Shown: positions 27,219-36,181, counted from the stretch's first letter. The stretch is 64,000 bases of DNA from Bin16 sp965206315 (GCA_965206315.1 OZ242210.1:2294001-2358000); one strand, 5' to 3'. Made by a program: numbers and translations. The notes: generated from the sequence alone by a model not told the origin.

Positions 27219-27237
27219 ATCGATATCTCGTATCGAT
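27219..27237. promoter_or_regulatory. Inverted repeat upstream of the COG0523 GTPase
   Basis: ATCGATA-5 bases-TATCGAT, 7-bp perfect arms, in the locally AT-rich 27140-27245 segment. On the minus strand a TATACT -10-like hexamer follows at 27179-27184 with TTAATA 18 bases upstream. The palindrome therefore lies just upstream of a plausible promoter. It could be a metal-responsive regulator site; it does not match a Zur box I know. Confidence 0.5.
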
Positions 27238-27292
27238 ACATGAGTGTAGATGGTGCCCCTGTTGCTGTCAACCGGGACCACTACTGAACGAC

Positions 27293-27320
27293 AGAAGGGC
27301 CAGCGCGTGCTGGCCCTTCT
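27293..27320. terminator. Strong hairpin with 12-bp perfect stem
   Basis: AGAAGGGCCAGC, 4-base loop, then the exact complement. It lies 22 bases past the stop of the minus-strand secreted protein gene and upstream of the GTPase promoter. There is no T-run on either side, so it may be a Rho-independent-like or transcript-end-stabilising hairpin. Confidence 0.65.
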
Positions 27321-27342
27321 GCTCTGGGTTCGTGGACGCGGA

Positions 27343-27930
27343 CTAGCCTGCGTCGGGACGCTCGGGGTACTCGAAGAATCCGGCGCAGTACGTGCTCGGG
27401 CGGGGGTCGTCCGGGTTCGCTGCGTAGTCGGGTGCGCCGCGCGGGTACACCAGGACTCGCGACCGGCCTTGCGGGTCGCACATCGCTACAGGCGTCGATG
27501 CCAGCACGTTGAAGTCGGCGTCGGTCACGGTGATGCCCGCGATCCCTTCCGACATCACGCGCTCGAACCGGCCCATGTCGAAGCGTGCGGCGAAGTTCCC
27601 CGACTCGTCCACCGCCTCGATCGGCGGGTGCACGTTCTCGGTGATCTCGTTGGTGACGGTGCCGGCGAAGCCTCGCCCGATGCTCGTCTGGACCAGCACG
27701 TGGATCTTCTGCCCCGGCTGGAAGCCGGTGCCCATGATCGCGAAGCTGCTGCTGCTGTGCAGTTCTCCGACGCCCGGCCAGACAGCGACGCTCGGCGCGG
27801 AATCGCCGTCCTGCCCTCGGACCTCGGAGCCGAACGGCGTCACTCCCGATAGCAGAGCGACGAGTAACGCCAGTCCCAGCGCCACGATGATGGCTGCGGT
27901 TGTGGTCTGTCGAACGATTGTGCGGCGCAT
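27343..27930 (-). CDS. Secreted or membrane-anchored protein of unknown function
   Basis: 195 residues. N-terminal basic start then hydrophobic segment A-A-I-I-V-A-L-G-L-A-L-L-V-A-L-L (about 11-30), so exported or signal-anchored. The mature part includes M-G-T-G-F-Q-P-G-Q-K-I-H-V-L-V-Q-T, a phrase seen in bacterial IPT/Ig-like 'function of the structure' domains, and two Cys. Last gene of the TTT-transporter operon: it starts 30 bases after tctAB. No enzyme motif recognised. Confidence 0.7.
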   Translation of the reverse strand: MRRTIVRQTTTAAIIVALGLALLVALLSGVTPFGSEVRGQDGDSAPSVAVWPGVGELHSSSSFAIMGTGFQPGQKIHVLVQTSIGRGFAGTVTNEITENVHPPIEAVDESGNFAARFDMGRFERVMSEGIAGITVTDADFNVLASTPVAMCDPQGRSRVLVYPRGAPDYAANPDDPRPSTYCAGFFEYPERPDAG

Positions 27931-27960
27931 GGGTGCCTCCTTTGTCGGTCGCGGTGCGGT

Positions 27961-30033
27961 TTACCGCCCGAGAAGCCAATCGAGTATAACGCGGTCAGGC
28001 CAGATGACGTGCATGATTGCGTCCAGGACTCCGAACACGACTGCGGCCACGAGCACGCCGGGCACCAGTGCCCACAGCCGCTTGCGGCCTCGCCATTGCA
28101 GCGTCGCGAATCCGAAGAGGACCGCGAACGCAACGGTGGCGTACTGGAGCCCGACGATGGCGCCGCCGATGACCATGGCGACAAGCCACGCCGAGATCCC
28201 GAGGAACGCGCGGAACGCGACCCTGTCCGTGCCGGTGCGCATTCCCAGGTCCATGATGTCCACCTGCTCTGAGCGGTAGACGTTCATGCGGAACGTCTCG
28301 TAGAGGATGAGGGGGATGAGGGTGGCGCTCAGGTACAGGGGAAGGAACTTCGCTGCGCCGGCCCTCAGTGCGCTGACGTCGACGAGGAACAGGACGACCA
28401 TCCCGAGCACTGCGAAGGGGAAGGCAGACTCCCACGTCCAGCGGGGGCGGGGGTGGCCGGGAAGTATCCTCGTCCAGGCGGGGGCCGGCGGCCTGTCTCC
28501 TGCTCCGCCCTGCGGCGGCGCTCCTCCCTGCTGCGCGGTGGCCGAAGCGATCTGCGCGACCGCAGTTCCCCTCGACATCGCCTTCGTCAGGTAGATGACG
28601 CTGAGGATCGCGAAGATGAGCAGGATGATCGAGATCGGCCGCGTGAGCATCCCCACCGGGCCGAACACGTTTAGCGCCGTCCACAGGTTCTTCTCGATGA
28701 TGGGGCCCAGGATGAAGCCGAGGATGAACGGAGGACGCGGCCAGCCGAGCCACTTCATCGCGAGGCCGAGCATGCCCGCGGCGATGAGCACGAGGATGTC
28801 GCCCCATGCCGTCGTCGACTGGAACGCCGCGATGAACACGAGCGGGAACAGTGCGGCTGCCAGCAGCGGGTAGGGCACCAGGGTCACCTTCGCGATCTGG
28901 CCGGTGGCCACCGTCCCGAGCATGGTGATGAGCAGGTTGCCCAGCGCCAGCGTCACAACGATGGCGACCATTACGTCCAGGTGCTGGTCGAGCATCCCCA
29001 GGCCCGGAGCGATGCCGTAGAAGAGGAGCCCTACCAGCACGATGGCCCACGACGAGCCGCCGGGGATGCCGAACGCCAGCGTGGGGATCGCCTGTCCGCC
29101 CTCCTTTGAGTTCTGGGCCGATTCGGCGAACAGCACGCCGTCCAGCGACCCCCTGCCGAACTCCGTCTTGTCCTTCGACAGCGCGATGCCGAACGCGTAC
29201 GAGAGCCAGTCGATGACTGCGCTTCCGATCCCCGGTATCGCGCCCATGAACACGCCGAACAGGCTCTGACGGATGGCCACCCGCCACTTGCCCGCGCCGT
29301 ACCGCGCGCCCGACAGGACCTCCCGCGTCGAGACGGTCCCCGGTGCGGAGACCGGACGCCCCGTCATGGTCAGGTCGATCAGCTCGGGCAGCGCGAAGAA
29401 GCCGATGAGCGTCGGGATCAGCGGGAGCCCGTCCAGCAGGTAGATCTGCTCGAAGGTGAGCCGTGGCAGGCCCTGGATGCCGTCGGTGCCGATCGTGCTG
29501 ACCAGGACGCCGAGCAGTCCGGAGATGACGCCCTTGATCATCGCGCCCCGGCTCAGGACCGACACCATCAGCACGCCGAACATCGCCATCGCCGCGATCT
29601 CGGGGAACGAGAACCGGACGAGTATGGGGCGCATGAACGGGATCATGGCGAGCAGCGCTATCGCACCGACCACGCCGCCGATCGCGGACACGGCGTAGAC
29701 GGCCCCCAGCGTGTGCGCGGCCCGCCCGCGCATCGCGAGCTGGTGGCCTTCGAGGAACGTGACCTGCGTGGCGGCGCCCGGGTAGCCCAGCAGAACGGCG
29801 GGCACCGAGTCCAGCGTGTTGTTCAGCCCACCAAGCGCCGCGAGGAAGATGATGCCGGCGGTAGGGTTGTCGCCGAAGTTGAACAGCAGGAAGGGGATGG
29901 CGATAGCCGCGATGGTCGTGCTGCCCAGGCCCGGGATGAGGCCGATGGTTCCCAGCAGGACGACCGCCAGCACCAGCATCGTCCAGTAGAGCGGGTCTCC
30001 GAGGAACCCCAGGGCGGCGATGTACTCGGCCAC
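27961..30033 (-). CDS. Fused TctA-TctB tripartite tricarboxylate transporter membrane protein
   Basis: 690 residues from a GTG at 30033 preceded by AAGGAG at 9 bases. Residues about 1-500 are TctA: G-L-I-P-G-L-G-S-T-T, L-G-G-L-N-N-T-L-D-S-V-P-A-V-L-L-G-Y-P-G-A and the second copy G-A-I-P-G-I-G-S-A-V-I-D-W-L-S-Y. After a Pro/Gly-rich linker (about 525-555) the last 135 residues hold four helices like TctB. TctA and TctB are normally separate genes; here they are one chain. Works with the TctC lipoprotein upstream to import a carboxylate. An ATG 23 codons upstream would run through a hairpin and is rejected. Confidence 0.88.
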   Translation of the reverse strand: MAEYIAALGFLGDPLYWTMLVLAVVLLGTIGLIPGLGSTTIAAIAIPFLLFNFGDNPTAGIIFLAALGGLNNTLDSVPAVLLGYPGAATQVTFLEGHQLAMRGRAAHTLGAVYAVSAIGGVVGAIALLAMIPFMRPILVRFSFPEIAAMAMFGVLMVSVLSRGAMIKGVISGLLGVLVSTIGTDGIQGLPRLTFEQIYLLDGLPLIPTLIGFFALPELIDLTMTGRPVSAPGTVSTREVLSGARYGAGKWRVAIRQSLFGVFMGAIPGIGSAVIDWLSYAFGIALSKDKTEFGRGSLDGVLFAESAQNSKEGGQAIPTLAFGIPGGSSWAIVLVGLLFYGIAPGLGMLDQHLDVMVAIVVTLALGNLLITMLGTVATGQIAKVTLVPYPLLAAALFPLVFIAAFQSTTAWGDILVLIAAGMLGLAMKWLGWPRPPFILGFILGPIIEKNLWTALNVFGPVGMLTRPISIILLIFAILSVIYLTKAMSRGTAVAQIASATAQQGGAPPQGGAGDRPPAPAWTRILPGHPRPRWTWESAFPFAVLGMVVLFLVDVSALRAGAAKFLPLYLSATLIPLILYETFRMNVYRSEQVDIMDLGMRTGTDRVAFRAFLGISAWLVAMVIGGAIVGLQYATVAFAVLFGFATLQWRGRKRLWALVPGVLVAAVVFGVLDAIMHVIWPDRVILDWLLGR

Positions 30034-30070
30034 GCTGCCTGACTCCTTAGGCGCTGAGTGTTGATGTGAG

Positions 30071-30104
30071 CGATGAGCAACTCCACTACCGGAGTTGCTC
30101 ATCG
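30071..30104. terminator. Hairpin with 14-bp perfect stem between tctC and tctAB
   Basis: CGATGAGCAACTCC, 6-base loop, exact complement. It lies just past the tctC stop and 38 bases before the tctAB start on the minus strand. With no T-run it is more likely an mRNA-stabilising or partial attenuation hairpin, giving more binding protein than permease. Confidence 0.6.
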
Positions 30105-30114
30105 TCTCGCACGT

Positions 30115-31320
30115 CTACTGCGGAAGGAACTGCGTGTACACCGCCTTGATCTCGTCAGCGTTCGCAGCCCAGTTCTCCAGTTCCGCGTCCACGACCTCGG
30201 GCGCAAGCCTGCCGCCCTGGTCGACCGGGAGACCGACGAGGCTCTCGTAGATCTCCTGGTACTCGGGGTCGTTGAACATGTCGTCGAACGCCTTGCGCAG
30301 CACTGCAAGCACCTCTGGCTCGATCGTCTTCGGCGTGAAGAGGCCGCGGTAGAACGCCGTGTCCTCCAGGTTCATGCCTGCCCAGATCGCTATCTGCTCG
30401 TCCGTCAGCAGCTCGCTGATGTGCGGGAGGTCGTCCGGAACGTCTATCTCGCCGTTGTTGGCGAAGACGTCCTTCGAACCCAGCATGGCGAACGGCTCCA
30501 CGACGCCGTCGGCGAACCAGCCCGGACGCGAGCCCGGCGTGCGGTACCACGCGCTGCCGGAGATGTAGCTGTCGGCGTCGCCGCGGTCGAATGTCGTCAG
30601 GAACGTGGCGAACCCGGAGCCGATACCGTAGAGCGGCCGCATCGGCAGGTCGAGCCACTCGGCCAGTGCCAGCGCCTTCGCCGTTCCTGTCTCGGACTCG
30701 GTGTTCAGCCCGACAGTGAACTCCTCAGAGCCGCCGGACGCCTCCTGGATGCGGCTGTACGGAGCGTCGCCGGAGATGATCCACATCGTCGTGCGCTGCA
30801 TGATGCCGCCGACCGACGTGTAGTCGCGGAAGTCGTACCGGACGCCCGGGCGCAGGATCTGCGAGATGGGGTTCGCGCCGGTGTTGGCGAACAGCCAGAG
30901 GCCGTCGCCCTGCGCGTTCTCGTGCCACCAGTTCCCGCCAACCGTGCCGGTTGCGCCGTCCTTGTTGACCACGATGGACTTCGGGTTGCCGGGGATGTAC
31001 CTCGGCAGCACCCGAGAGACCGCTCGCGCATGTGCATCGATGCTGTTGCCGGGGTCCCACGCCACGACGACGCGCAGCGTCTTGCCCGAGAAGTGGGCCT
31101 CGGCATCGAACGACGGTGCCGGGACCGGTGTGGGAGTCGCCGGTGCGCTCGGCTCAGCCGTGCCTGACGGTGCGGCAGGGGCGGGAGTGGGCGTCGCGGT
31201 CGGCGGTACCGGCGTTGGCGTCGCGGTCGGGTCGCTGCCGCAGGCGGCAAGTACGGCCACGAGTCCGGTGGCGAGTATGAGCCCTGAAAGGAGCCGCCAC
31301 ATCCTGTTTCGCTTTCCCAT
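30115..31320 (-). CDS. TctC-type solute-binding lipoprotein
   Basis: 401 residues from an ATG with AGGAGGG upstream. Signal peptide L-L-S-G-L-I-L-A-T-G-L-V-A-V-L-A-A-C with lipobox Cys at about 26, then a Thr/Pro-rich linker (P-T-A-T-P-T-P...) and a TctC/Bug-fold domain with G-K-T-L-R-V-V-V-A-W-D-P-G-N-S-I-D, V-N-K-D-G-A-T-G-T-V-G-G-N and a closing helix. TctC proteins bind citrate, phthalate-like and other carboxylates outside the membrane. Part of the operon with tctAB and the ornithine cyclodeaminase-like gene. Confidence 0.87.
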   Translation of the reverse strand: MGKRNRMWRLLSGLILATGLVAVLAACGSDPTATPTPVPPTATPTPAPAAPSGTAEPSAPATPTPVPAPSFDAEAHFSGKTLRVVVAWDPGNSIDAHARAVSRVLPRYIPGNPKSIVVNKDGATGTVGGNWWHENAQGDGLWLFANTGANPISQILRPGVRYDFRDYTSVGGIMQRTTMWIISGDAPYSRIQEASGGSEEFTVGLNTESETGTAKALALAEWLDLPMRPLYGIGSGFATFLTTFDRGDADSYISGSAWYRTPGSRPGWFADGVVEPFAMLGSKDVFANNGEIDVPDDLPHISELLTDEQIAIWAGMNLEDTAFYRGLFTPKTIEPEVLAVLRKAFDDMFNDPEYQEIYESLVGLPVDQGGRLAPEVVDAELENWAANADEIKAVYTQFLPQ

Positions 31321-31422
31321 GACGCCCTCCTGCTCTGAATTCGTTACCAAGTCTGGCGCTGAGGCGCCCATGATGAACACCGCATTCCTGCGTGTCAAGA
31401 AGGAAGCGCCTGTTCGAGGCCG

Positions 31423-32499
31423 CTAGTCCCGCTCGTCCTCCAAGAACCATTCGGTGGGCAGTTCGCGTCCCAGTCCGGCCTCTTTTGCCAGCTCGTACGT
31501 CCGGTAGGCAACCGCGGCGAACTGCAGCCCGGAGCCCGGCACGTTGTAGTAGCACGTCAGCTGGTCGTCGCTCGTGCGTCCTTGGGCCTTGCCCGACACG
31601 AGGTCGGCGAGCGTCGGAGCGTCGCTGCGGTCTACGCCCCGGTAGGAGCTGTCGAAGTGTCCGGCGGGTAGCCCCGAGTACTCCTCGTCCTGGCCAACGA
31701 AGAACCCTTCAGCGCCTCCATTGTTATGCCGCACGACGACGTCGAACTTCTCGACCGACTCGCGCGGCAACTCCTTCGGCAGAACGGGCGTCACGTGCAT
31801 GCCGGGCGCGATGTACTGCGGGTGGATGATGGGCTGCGCCGAGTCGGTGCACCCCGCGACGATGTCCGTCCCTTCGGTGACCTGGTCCGGGCTGTCCACC
31901 GCGATGACGTTGATGTCCAGCTTGTCGCTCATCTCCGCCGCGTACGCCTCGCGGTGCGCCTTCGTGGGGCTGTACACCTTGCAGTAGTCGATCTTGCGCA
32001 CCTTCGCGAACGCTTCAAGGTACGTCCGCGCCATCCCACCCGAGCCGAACATGCCGACCGACGTCGCGTCCTCCCGCGCCATGTAGTTCGCCGCGACTCC
32101 GGCCGTCGCGCCGACGCGCATGTGCTGGATGTGCCCGTCGTTCAGGATGGCGAGCGGCTCGCCGTCCCACACGCTGAACAGCATGATGATGCCGCAGTAC
32201 TTGCCCGGCTCGACGCAGTACTTGTCGAGCGTCTGGCCGTCGGCCTCCCACGGGTAGTGCATGATGTCCGACTTGAACCGCATCGCGAACACCCCTAGGC
32301 GGCGGCTCGCGCCCTGCAGCGTGCCGAACACGTAGTACTTCTCGTCGCCGACGGGCACCCACACGTCCCAGCGGCCCCCGGGAGGCGCGGTGACGGCTTC
32401 CTTGTTCGCCAGGTCCTTGTACGCGGTGTCCAGGTATTCCAGGCAGTCGTCCATCGTCAGGACGCGCCGCGCTTCTTCCGTGTTGATGAGCAGAGTCAC
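31423..32499 (-). CDS. Ornithine cyclodeaminase / mu-crystallin family protein
   Basis: 358 residues. NAD-binding G-M-F-G-S-G-G-M-A-R-T-Y-L-E-A-F and the family's R-V-G-A-T-A-G-V-A-A-N-Y-M before it; N-terminal substrate part with M-R-F-K-S-D, and D-I-V-A-G-C-T-D-S. Members include ornithine cyclodeaminase, ketimine reductases and several imino- or hydroxy-acid dehydrogenases; the substrate is not evident. First gene of the minus-strand TTT operon and divergent from ligJ (141 bases between starts), so it is likely part of the same catabolic unit. Confidence 0.85.
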   Translation of the reverse strand: MTLLINTEEARRVLTMDDCLEYLDTAYKDLANKEAVTAPPGGRWDVWVPVGDEKYYVFGTLQGASRRLGVFAMRFKSDIMHYPWEADGQTLDKYCVEPGKYCGIIMLFSVWDGEPLAILNDGHIQHMRVGATAGVAANYMAREDATSVGMFGSGGMARTYLEAFAKVRKIDYCKVYSPTKAHREAYAAEMSDKLDINVIAVDSPDQVTEGTDIVAGCTDSAQPIIHPQYIAPGMHVTPVLPKELPRESVEKFDVVVRHNNGGAEGFFVGQDEEYSGLPAGHFDSSYRGVDRSDAPTLADLVSGKAQGRTSDDQLTCYYNVPGSGLQFAAVAYRTYELAKEAGLGRELPTEWFLEDERD

Positions 32500-32640
32500 G
32501 AGTCACCTCCTCCAGCGGCTTCGCGTATGCCTCCTGTTACCGGCGGCGCCATCATGCGCCTGCCTCGGACGATGCGCAAGGCCGCGATGAGCGGGGCAGG
32601 GGCGACGGTGCGGCTCCTTCGCATGGCGTAGAATCCGCCC

Positions 32641-33657
32641 ATGATCATCGATGTCCACGGACACTACACGACCGCCCCGCGACAGCTGCGCGAATGGCGC
32701 GCCCGCCAGATCGAGAGCGCCGGACGCCCCTTCACCGAGCCGCTGTCGATCAGCGACGACGAGATACGCGAGACCATCGAGAACGGCCAGCTCAGGCTGC
32801 AGCGCGAGCGCGGAACGGACGTGGCGCTCTTCTCGCCCACTGCGGGCGGGATGGGGCATCACTTCGGCGACGCCCGCACGAGCATCCAGTGGAGCCGCAC
32901 CGTGAACGACCTCGTCCACCGCGTCTGCACCATGTTCCCGGACAACTTCATCGGCGTCTGCCAGCTCCCGCAGTCCCCGGGCGTATCGCCGACGGAGTGC
33001 GTCGCCGAGCTCGACCGCTGCGTCAACGAGCTCGGGTTCGTCGGCTGCAACCTCAATCCCGACCCGACCGACGGCTACTGGACCGACCCGCCGCTGACCG
33101 ACCGCTGGTGGTACGGGTTCTACGAGCGGATGGTCGAGTTGGAAGTCCCCGCGATGGTTCACGTCAGCATGTCCTGCAACCCCAACTTCCACGGCACGGG
33201 CGCCCACTACCTCAACGGCGACACGACCGCCTTCATGCAGTTCCTCCTGTCGGACCTGTTCATGGACTTCCCGACGCTCAGGTTCGTGCTTCCTCACGGC
33301 GGCGGGGCCGTCCCGTTCCACTGGGGGCGCTACCGGGGCATCGCGCAGGACATGGGCAGGCCGCCTCTCGACGAGCTGCTGCTCGGCAATCTCTACTTCG
33401 ACACCTGCGTCTACCACCAGGAGGGCATCGACTTCCTCGTGAAGGTGATGGGCGCGCCCAACGTCGTCTTCGCCTCCGAGATGATCGGCGCGGTGCGCGG
33501 CGTAGACGAGCGGACGGGCCGCTACTTCGACGACACCAAGCCGTACGTCGACGCCGTCCCCGGCATCACCGAGGCCGAGAAGCGCCGCATATTCCAGGAC
33601 AACGCGCTGGAGGCCTACCCCCGCCTGCAGAACAGGCTGGGAGTCGCTCCTGCCTGA
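32641..33657 (+). CDS. ligJ: 4-Oxalomesaconate hydratase (LigJ-like amidohydrolase)
   Basis: 338 residues. It matches my recollection of LigJ closely: M-I-I-D-V-H-G-H-Y-T, I-S-D-D-E-I-R-E-T-I-E-N-G-Q-L-R-L, E-L-D-R-C-V-N-E-L-G-F-V-G-C-N-L-N-P-D-P, P-H-G-G-G-A-V-P-F-H-W-G-R, and S-E-M-I-G-A-V-R-G-V-D. The H-x-H and later His/Glu residues are the zinc ligands. LigJ hydrates 4-oxalomesaconate in the protocatechuate 4,5-cleavage pathway. A related ACMSD-family decarboxylase is the alternative. The Rieske oxygenase and TTT transporter genes around it fit aromatic acid catabolism. Confidence 0.87.
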   Translation: MIIDVHGHYTTAPRQLREWRARQIESAGRPFTEPLSISDDEIRETIENGQLRLQRERGTDVALFSPTAGGMGHHFGDARTSIQWSRTVNDLVHRVCTMFPDNFIGVCQLPQSPGVSPTECVAELDRCVNELGFVGCNLNPDPTDGYWTDPPLTDRWWYGFYERMVELEVPAMVHVSMSCNPNFHGTGAHYLNGDTTAFMQFLLSDLFMDFPTLRFVLPHGGGAVPFHWGRYRGIAQDMGRPPLDELLLGNLYFDTCVYHQEGIDFLVKVMGAPNVVFASEMIGAVRGVDERTGRYFDDTKPYVDAVPGITEAEKRRIFQDNALEAYPRLQNRLGVAPA

Positions 33658-33944
33658 TTCCCTCTCCCTACAAGGGGAGAGGGCTAGGGTGAGGGTACTG
33701 TGGAGGCAGGGTGGGTGCCGGCCCACCTCTCCCTCGGGGAGAGGTCGCCGCCTCTGGCGGCGGGTGAGGGTTGCGTCCGCGACAGTGGAGCGCACACGGG
33801 CGGAGGCGATGTGGGGCTGTCATTTCGAGCGGAGCGCAGCGGAGTCGAGAAATCTCTCACGCGCTTTAGCGCGCCCCTTCCCCCTCGATGGGGGAAGGTT
33901 AGGATGGGGGTGAACCGGGGGAGTCGACTGCAAGGAGGGAACCG
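33658..33944. repeat. Repeat cluster between ligJ and the SBP-like gene
   Basis: Variant family A (33660-33696, CCCTCTCCCTACAAGGGGAG...), family A (33721-33771), half of the 105-bp palindromic family (about 33830-33865) and family D (33879-33915). Only the last about 30 bases carry gene signals (AAGGAGG before the next ATG). No gene seen. Confidence 0.8.
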
Positions 33945-34847
33945 ATGGGCACGCTCAGAGTCTTGTGGCGCGATGCCGACCGCCTGCCGTACCTCTACAC
34001 CGTGCGGCACGCCGCCGCGGCCTACGGCACGGAGGTCGTCCTGGAGCGGCCTGAGGGCCGCGAGTACGCCGAGTTGCTCTTTGACGGCAGGGGAGAGGTG
34101 CTCGCGGAGAACTACTGGAACCAGCAGATCAACCGCGCGAAGGGCATGCCGCTCGTATCGATCGCGGCGGCGGTGACCACCATCAACGAGCGGCTCTACG
34201 TGCGCCCCGGCGTCACGAGCCTCGACGAGCTGCGCGGCAGGCGCATCGCCATACGCGACGCCCGCCCCACCAATCTCATCGACCCGCTCTGGCTCCGCCG
34301 TGCCGGGCTGACGGAGTTCGAGCTCGTCCTCGTGCCGGACTCGGAGGGCCGGTGGATGCCCTGGCAGCGTGTCGTGGCCGGGGACTGCGAAGCGGCCGTC
34401 GTCACCAACCTCTTCTCGGACGCGGCTGTCGAAGCGGGACTCGTGCCGCTCGACATCGGGACGTTCGGCTTCCTGGGCGGGGTGGTCTACACCACGTCCG
34501 AGGAGTTGATCGAGAGCCGCGCCGCCGACATGTCGAACCTCGTGCGTGCGGCGTTCGATGCGGCGAGGCTGTTTAAGGAGGACAAGCAGACGGTGCTCGA
34601 CGTGATGACCTCCATCCCGGACGGGCTGATGACGGGGCGGGGCGCCACGATAGACACCCTTGAGGAGCGCGAGACCGTCTACGGTCATCTGTCCGGGGAG
34701 CTGGCCAACCCGCCTGTGCCGATGCCGCACGCCATCGCCAACTTCTACGACATGGCGGTCGATGAGTTCCCGGAACTCGTCGGCTTCAACCCGCTGCAAC
34801 TGTGGGACCTGCGCATCGCCCGCAGGATCATGGACGAGCAGCGTTGA
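33945..34847 (+). CDS. SBP-fold protein, 4,5-dihydroxyphthalate decarboxylase-like
   Basis: 300 residues, AAGGAGG ribosome site. Periplasmic-binding type 2 fold pattern: V-T-S-L-D-E-L-R-G-R-R-I-A-I-R-D, then L-R-R-A-G-L and R-V-V-A-G-D-C-E-A-A-V-V-T-N. There is no signal peptide or lipobox, so it is cytosolic. This argues for an enzyme-like member of the fold; 4,5-dihydroxyphthalate decarboxylase is the best known one, and the adjacent Rieske oxygenase fits. A THI5/NMT1-like role or a stand-alone binding protein cannot be excluded. Confidence 0.7.
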   Translation: MGTLRVLWRDADRLPYLYTVRHAAAAYGTEVVLERPEGREYAELLFDGRGEVLAENYWNQQINRAKGMPLVSIAAAVTTINERLYVRPGVTSLDELRGRRIAIRDARPTNLIDPLWLRRAGLTEFELVLVPDSEGRWMPWQRVVAGDCEAAVVTNLFSDAAVEAGLVPLDIGTFGFLGGVVYTTSEELIESRAADMSNLVRAAFDAARLFKEDKQTVLDVMTSIPDGLMTGRGATIDTLEERETVYGHLSGELANPPVPMPHAIANFYDMAVDEFPELVGFNPLQLWDLRIARRIMDEQR

Positions 34848-34921
34848 CACGCATCCTGCCAGGGCTATAGTGGCAGCCGTCACGTACTGCTAGGAGAAGT
34901 GAACGCCAGCGGAGGTGCGCT

Positions 34922-36166
34922 ATGTCTATCGCTGAGGACAACGAGATCCTGACCCGCGTGGGACGCGATACGCCGATGGGCGAGCTGTTCCGCCGCTACT
35001 GGATACCGGCGCTGCTCTCCGAGGAGTTGCCGGAGCCGGACTGCGCTCCGGTGCGCGTCAAGCTGCTCAACGAGGACCTCGTCGCCTTCCGCGACAGCAA
35101 CGGCAGGGTGGGGCTGCTCGGCGAGTACTGCTCGCACCGCAGGGCGTCGCTCTTCTATGGACGGGTGGAGGACTGCAGCATCACGTGCGTCTACCACGGC
35201 TGGAAGTACGACGCGGACGGCACGGTGCTGGACATCCCCGCCGAGCCGGAGACCAGCAGGCTGAAGGACACCATCCAGCACAAGTCGTATCCGTGCGAGG
35301 AGCGCAACGGTGTCGTGCTCACCTACATGGGGCCGAAGGACAAGATGCCGCTGGTGCCCAACCTCCCCTGGTTCACCCTGCCTCGCGACCACGTCGTCGT
35401 CGGCAGCAAGCTCTTCCTCGAGTGCAACTGGCTCCAGGCGCTGGAGGGCGACAACGACAGCATCCACTCGGCGTACCTCCACCGGCGCATCTCCGGCGAA
35501 GGGGACCCCATGAACCAGGCGCGCAGGCGCCCGGCCCGCGTCGCCATCGACAGGCTGCCGTGGGGTGTCCGCGCCGCCACGATCTACCCCTACGACGACA
35601 CGCAGGAGATGGTGCGCACCAACACCTTCCTCATGCCCTGCATCGGCAACACCCCGCGCGGCGACTCGCCCAACGGCTACAACGAGGCCGTGCACACCAT
35701 CTACCAGGTGCCCGCCGACGACTACACCAACTGGCGCTACGACTTCGAAGTCTGGTGGGACAAGAGCGTCGACGACTCGTACGCCCGGAGCGACCGCGCC
35801 GAGGTGGGGCCCGACTTCATGAGCTACTACACCCGCGCCAACGACTACCAGTTGAGCCGCGAGGAGCAGAAGTCGGGCGACTACTGGTGCGGGGTCGCCG
35901 CGCGCAACCATACGCAGGACAAGATGGTGACCGAGAGCATGGGCGCCATCAGCGACAGGACCCAGGAGAACCTCGGCGCGAGCGACATGCACATCATCGC
36001 GATGCGCCGCTTCATGCTCGAGGCCGTGCGCACCATGGCGGAAGGCGGCGACCCGCCCGGCCTCGCCTGGACGCCGGAGGAGAACCAGCCCCACGACTAC
36101 CCCTACATGATCACCTCGGTCCTCCCCGCCGGCGCAGACTGGAAGGAGTGCCTCCCCAAGGTCTAG
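34922..36166 (+). CDS. Rieske aromatic ring-hydroxylating oxygenase, alpha subunit
   Basis: 414 residues. Rieske cluster C-S-H-R-(x)n-C-x-x-H in E-Y-C-S-H-R-R-A-S and C-V-Y-H-G-W (about 65-95); mononuclear iron site L-E-G-D-N-D-S-I-H-S-A-Y-L-H (about 178-191). The overall pattern is that of phthalate 4,5-dioxygenase-type oxygenases, which use a separate reductase; no reductase gene is in the window. Downstream of the decarboxylase-like gene by 74 bases and probably in the same transcript. The ring substrate is inferred, not shown. Confidence 0.9.
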   Translation: MSIAEDNEILTRVGRDTPMGELFRRYWIPALLSEELPEPDCAPVRVKLLNEDLVAFRDSNGRVGLLGEYCSHRRASLFYGRVEDCSITCVYHGWKYDADGTVLDIPAEPETSRLKDTIQHKSYPCEERNGVVLTYMGPKDKMPLVPNLPWFTLPRDHVVVGSKLFLECNWLQALEGDNDSIHSAYLHRRISGEGDPMNQARRRPARVAIDRLPWGVRAATIYPYDDTQEMVRTNTFLMPCIGNTPRGDSPNGYNEAVHTIYQVPADDYTNWRYDFEVWWDKSVDDSYARSDRAEVGPDFMSYYTRANDYQLSREEQKSGDYWCGVAARNHTQDKMVTESMGAISDRTQENLGASDMHIIAMRRFMLEAVRTMAEGGDPPGLAWTPEENQPHDYPYMITSVLPAGADWKECLPKV

Positions 36167-36181
36167 CGAGACCTCAGGCGG

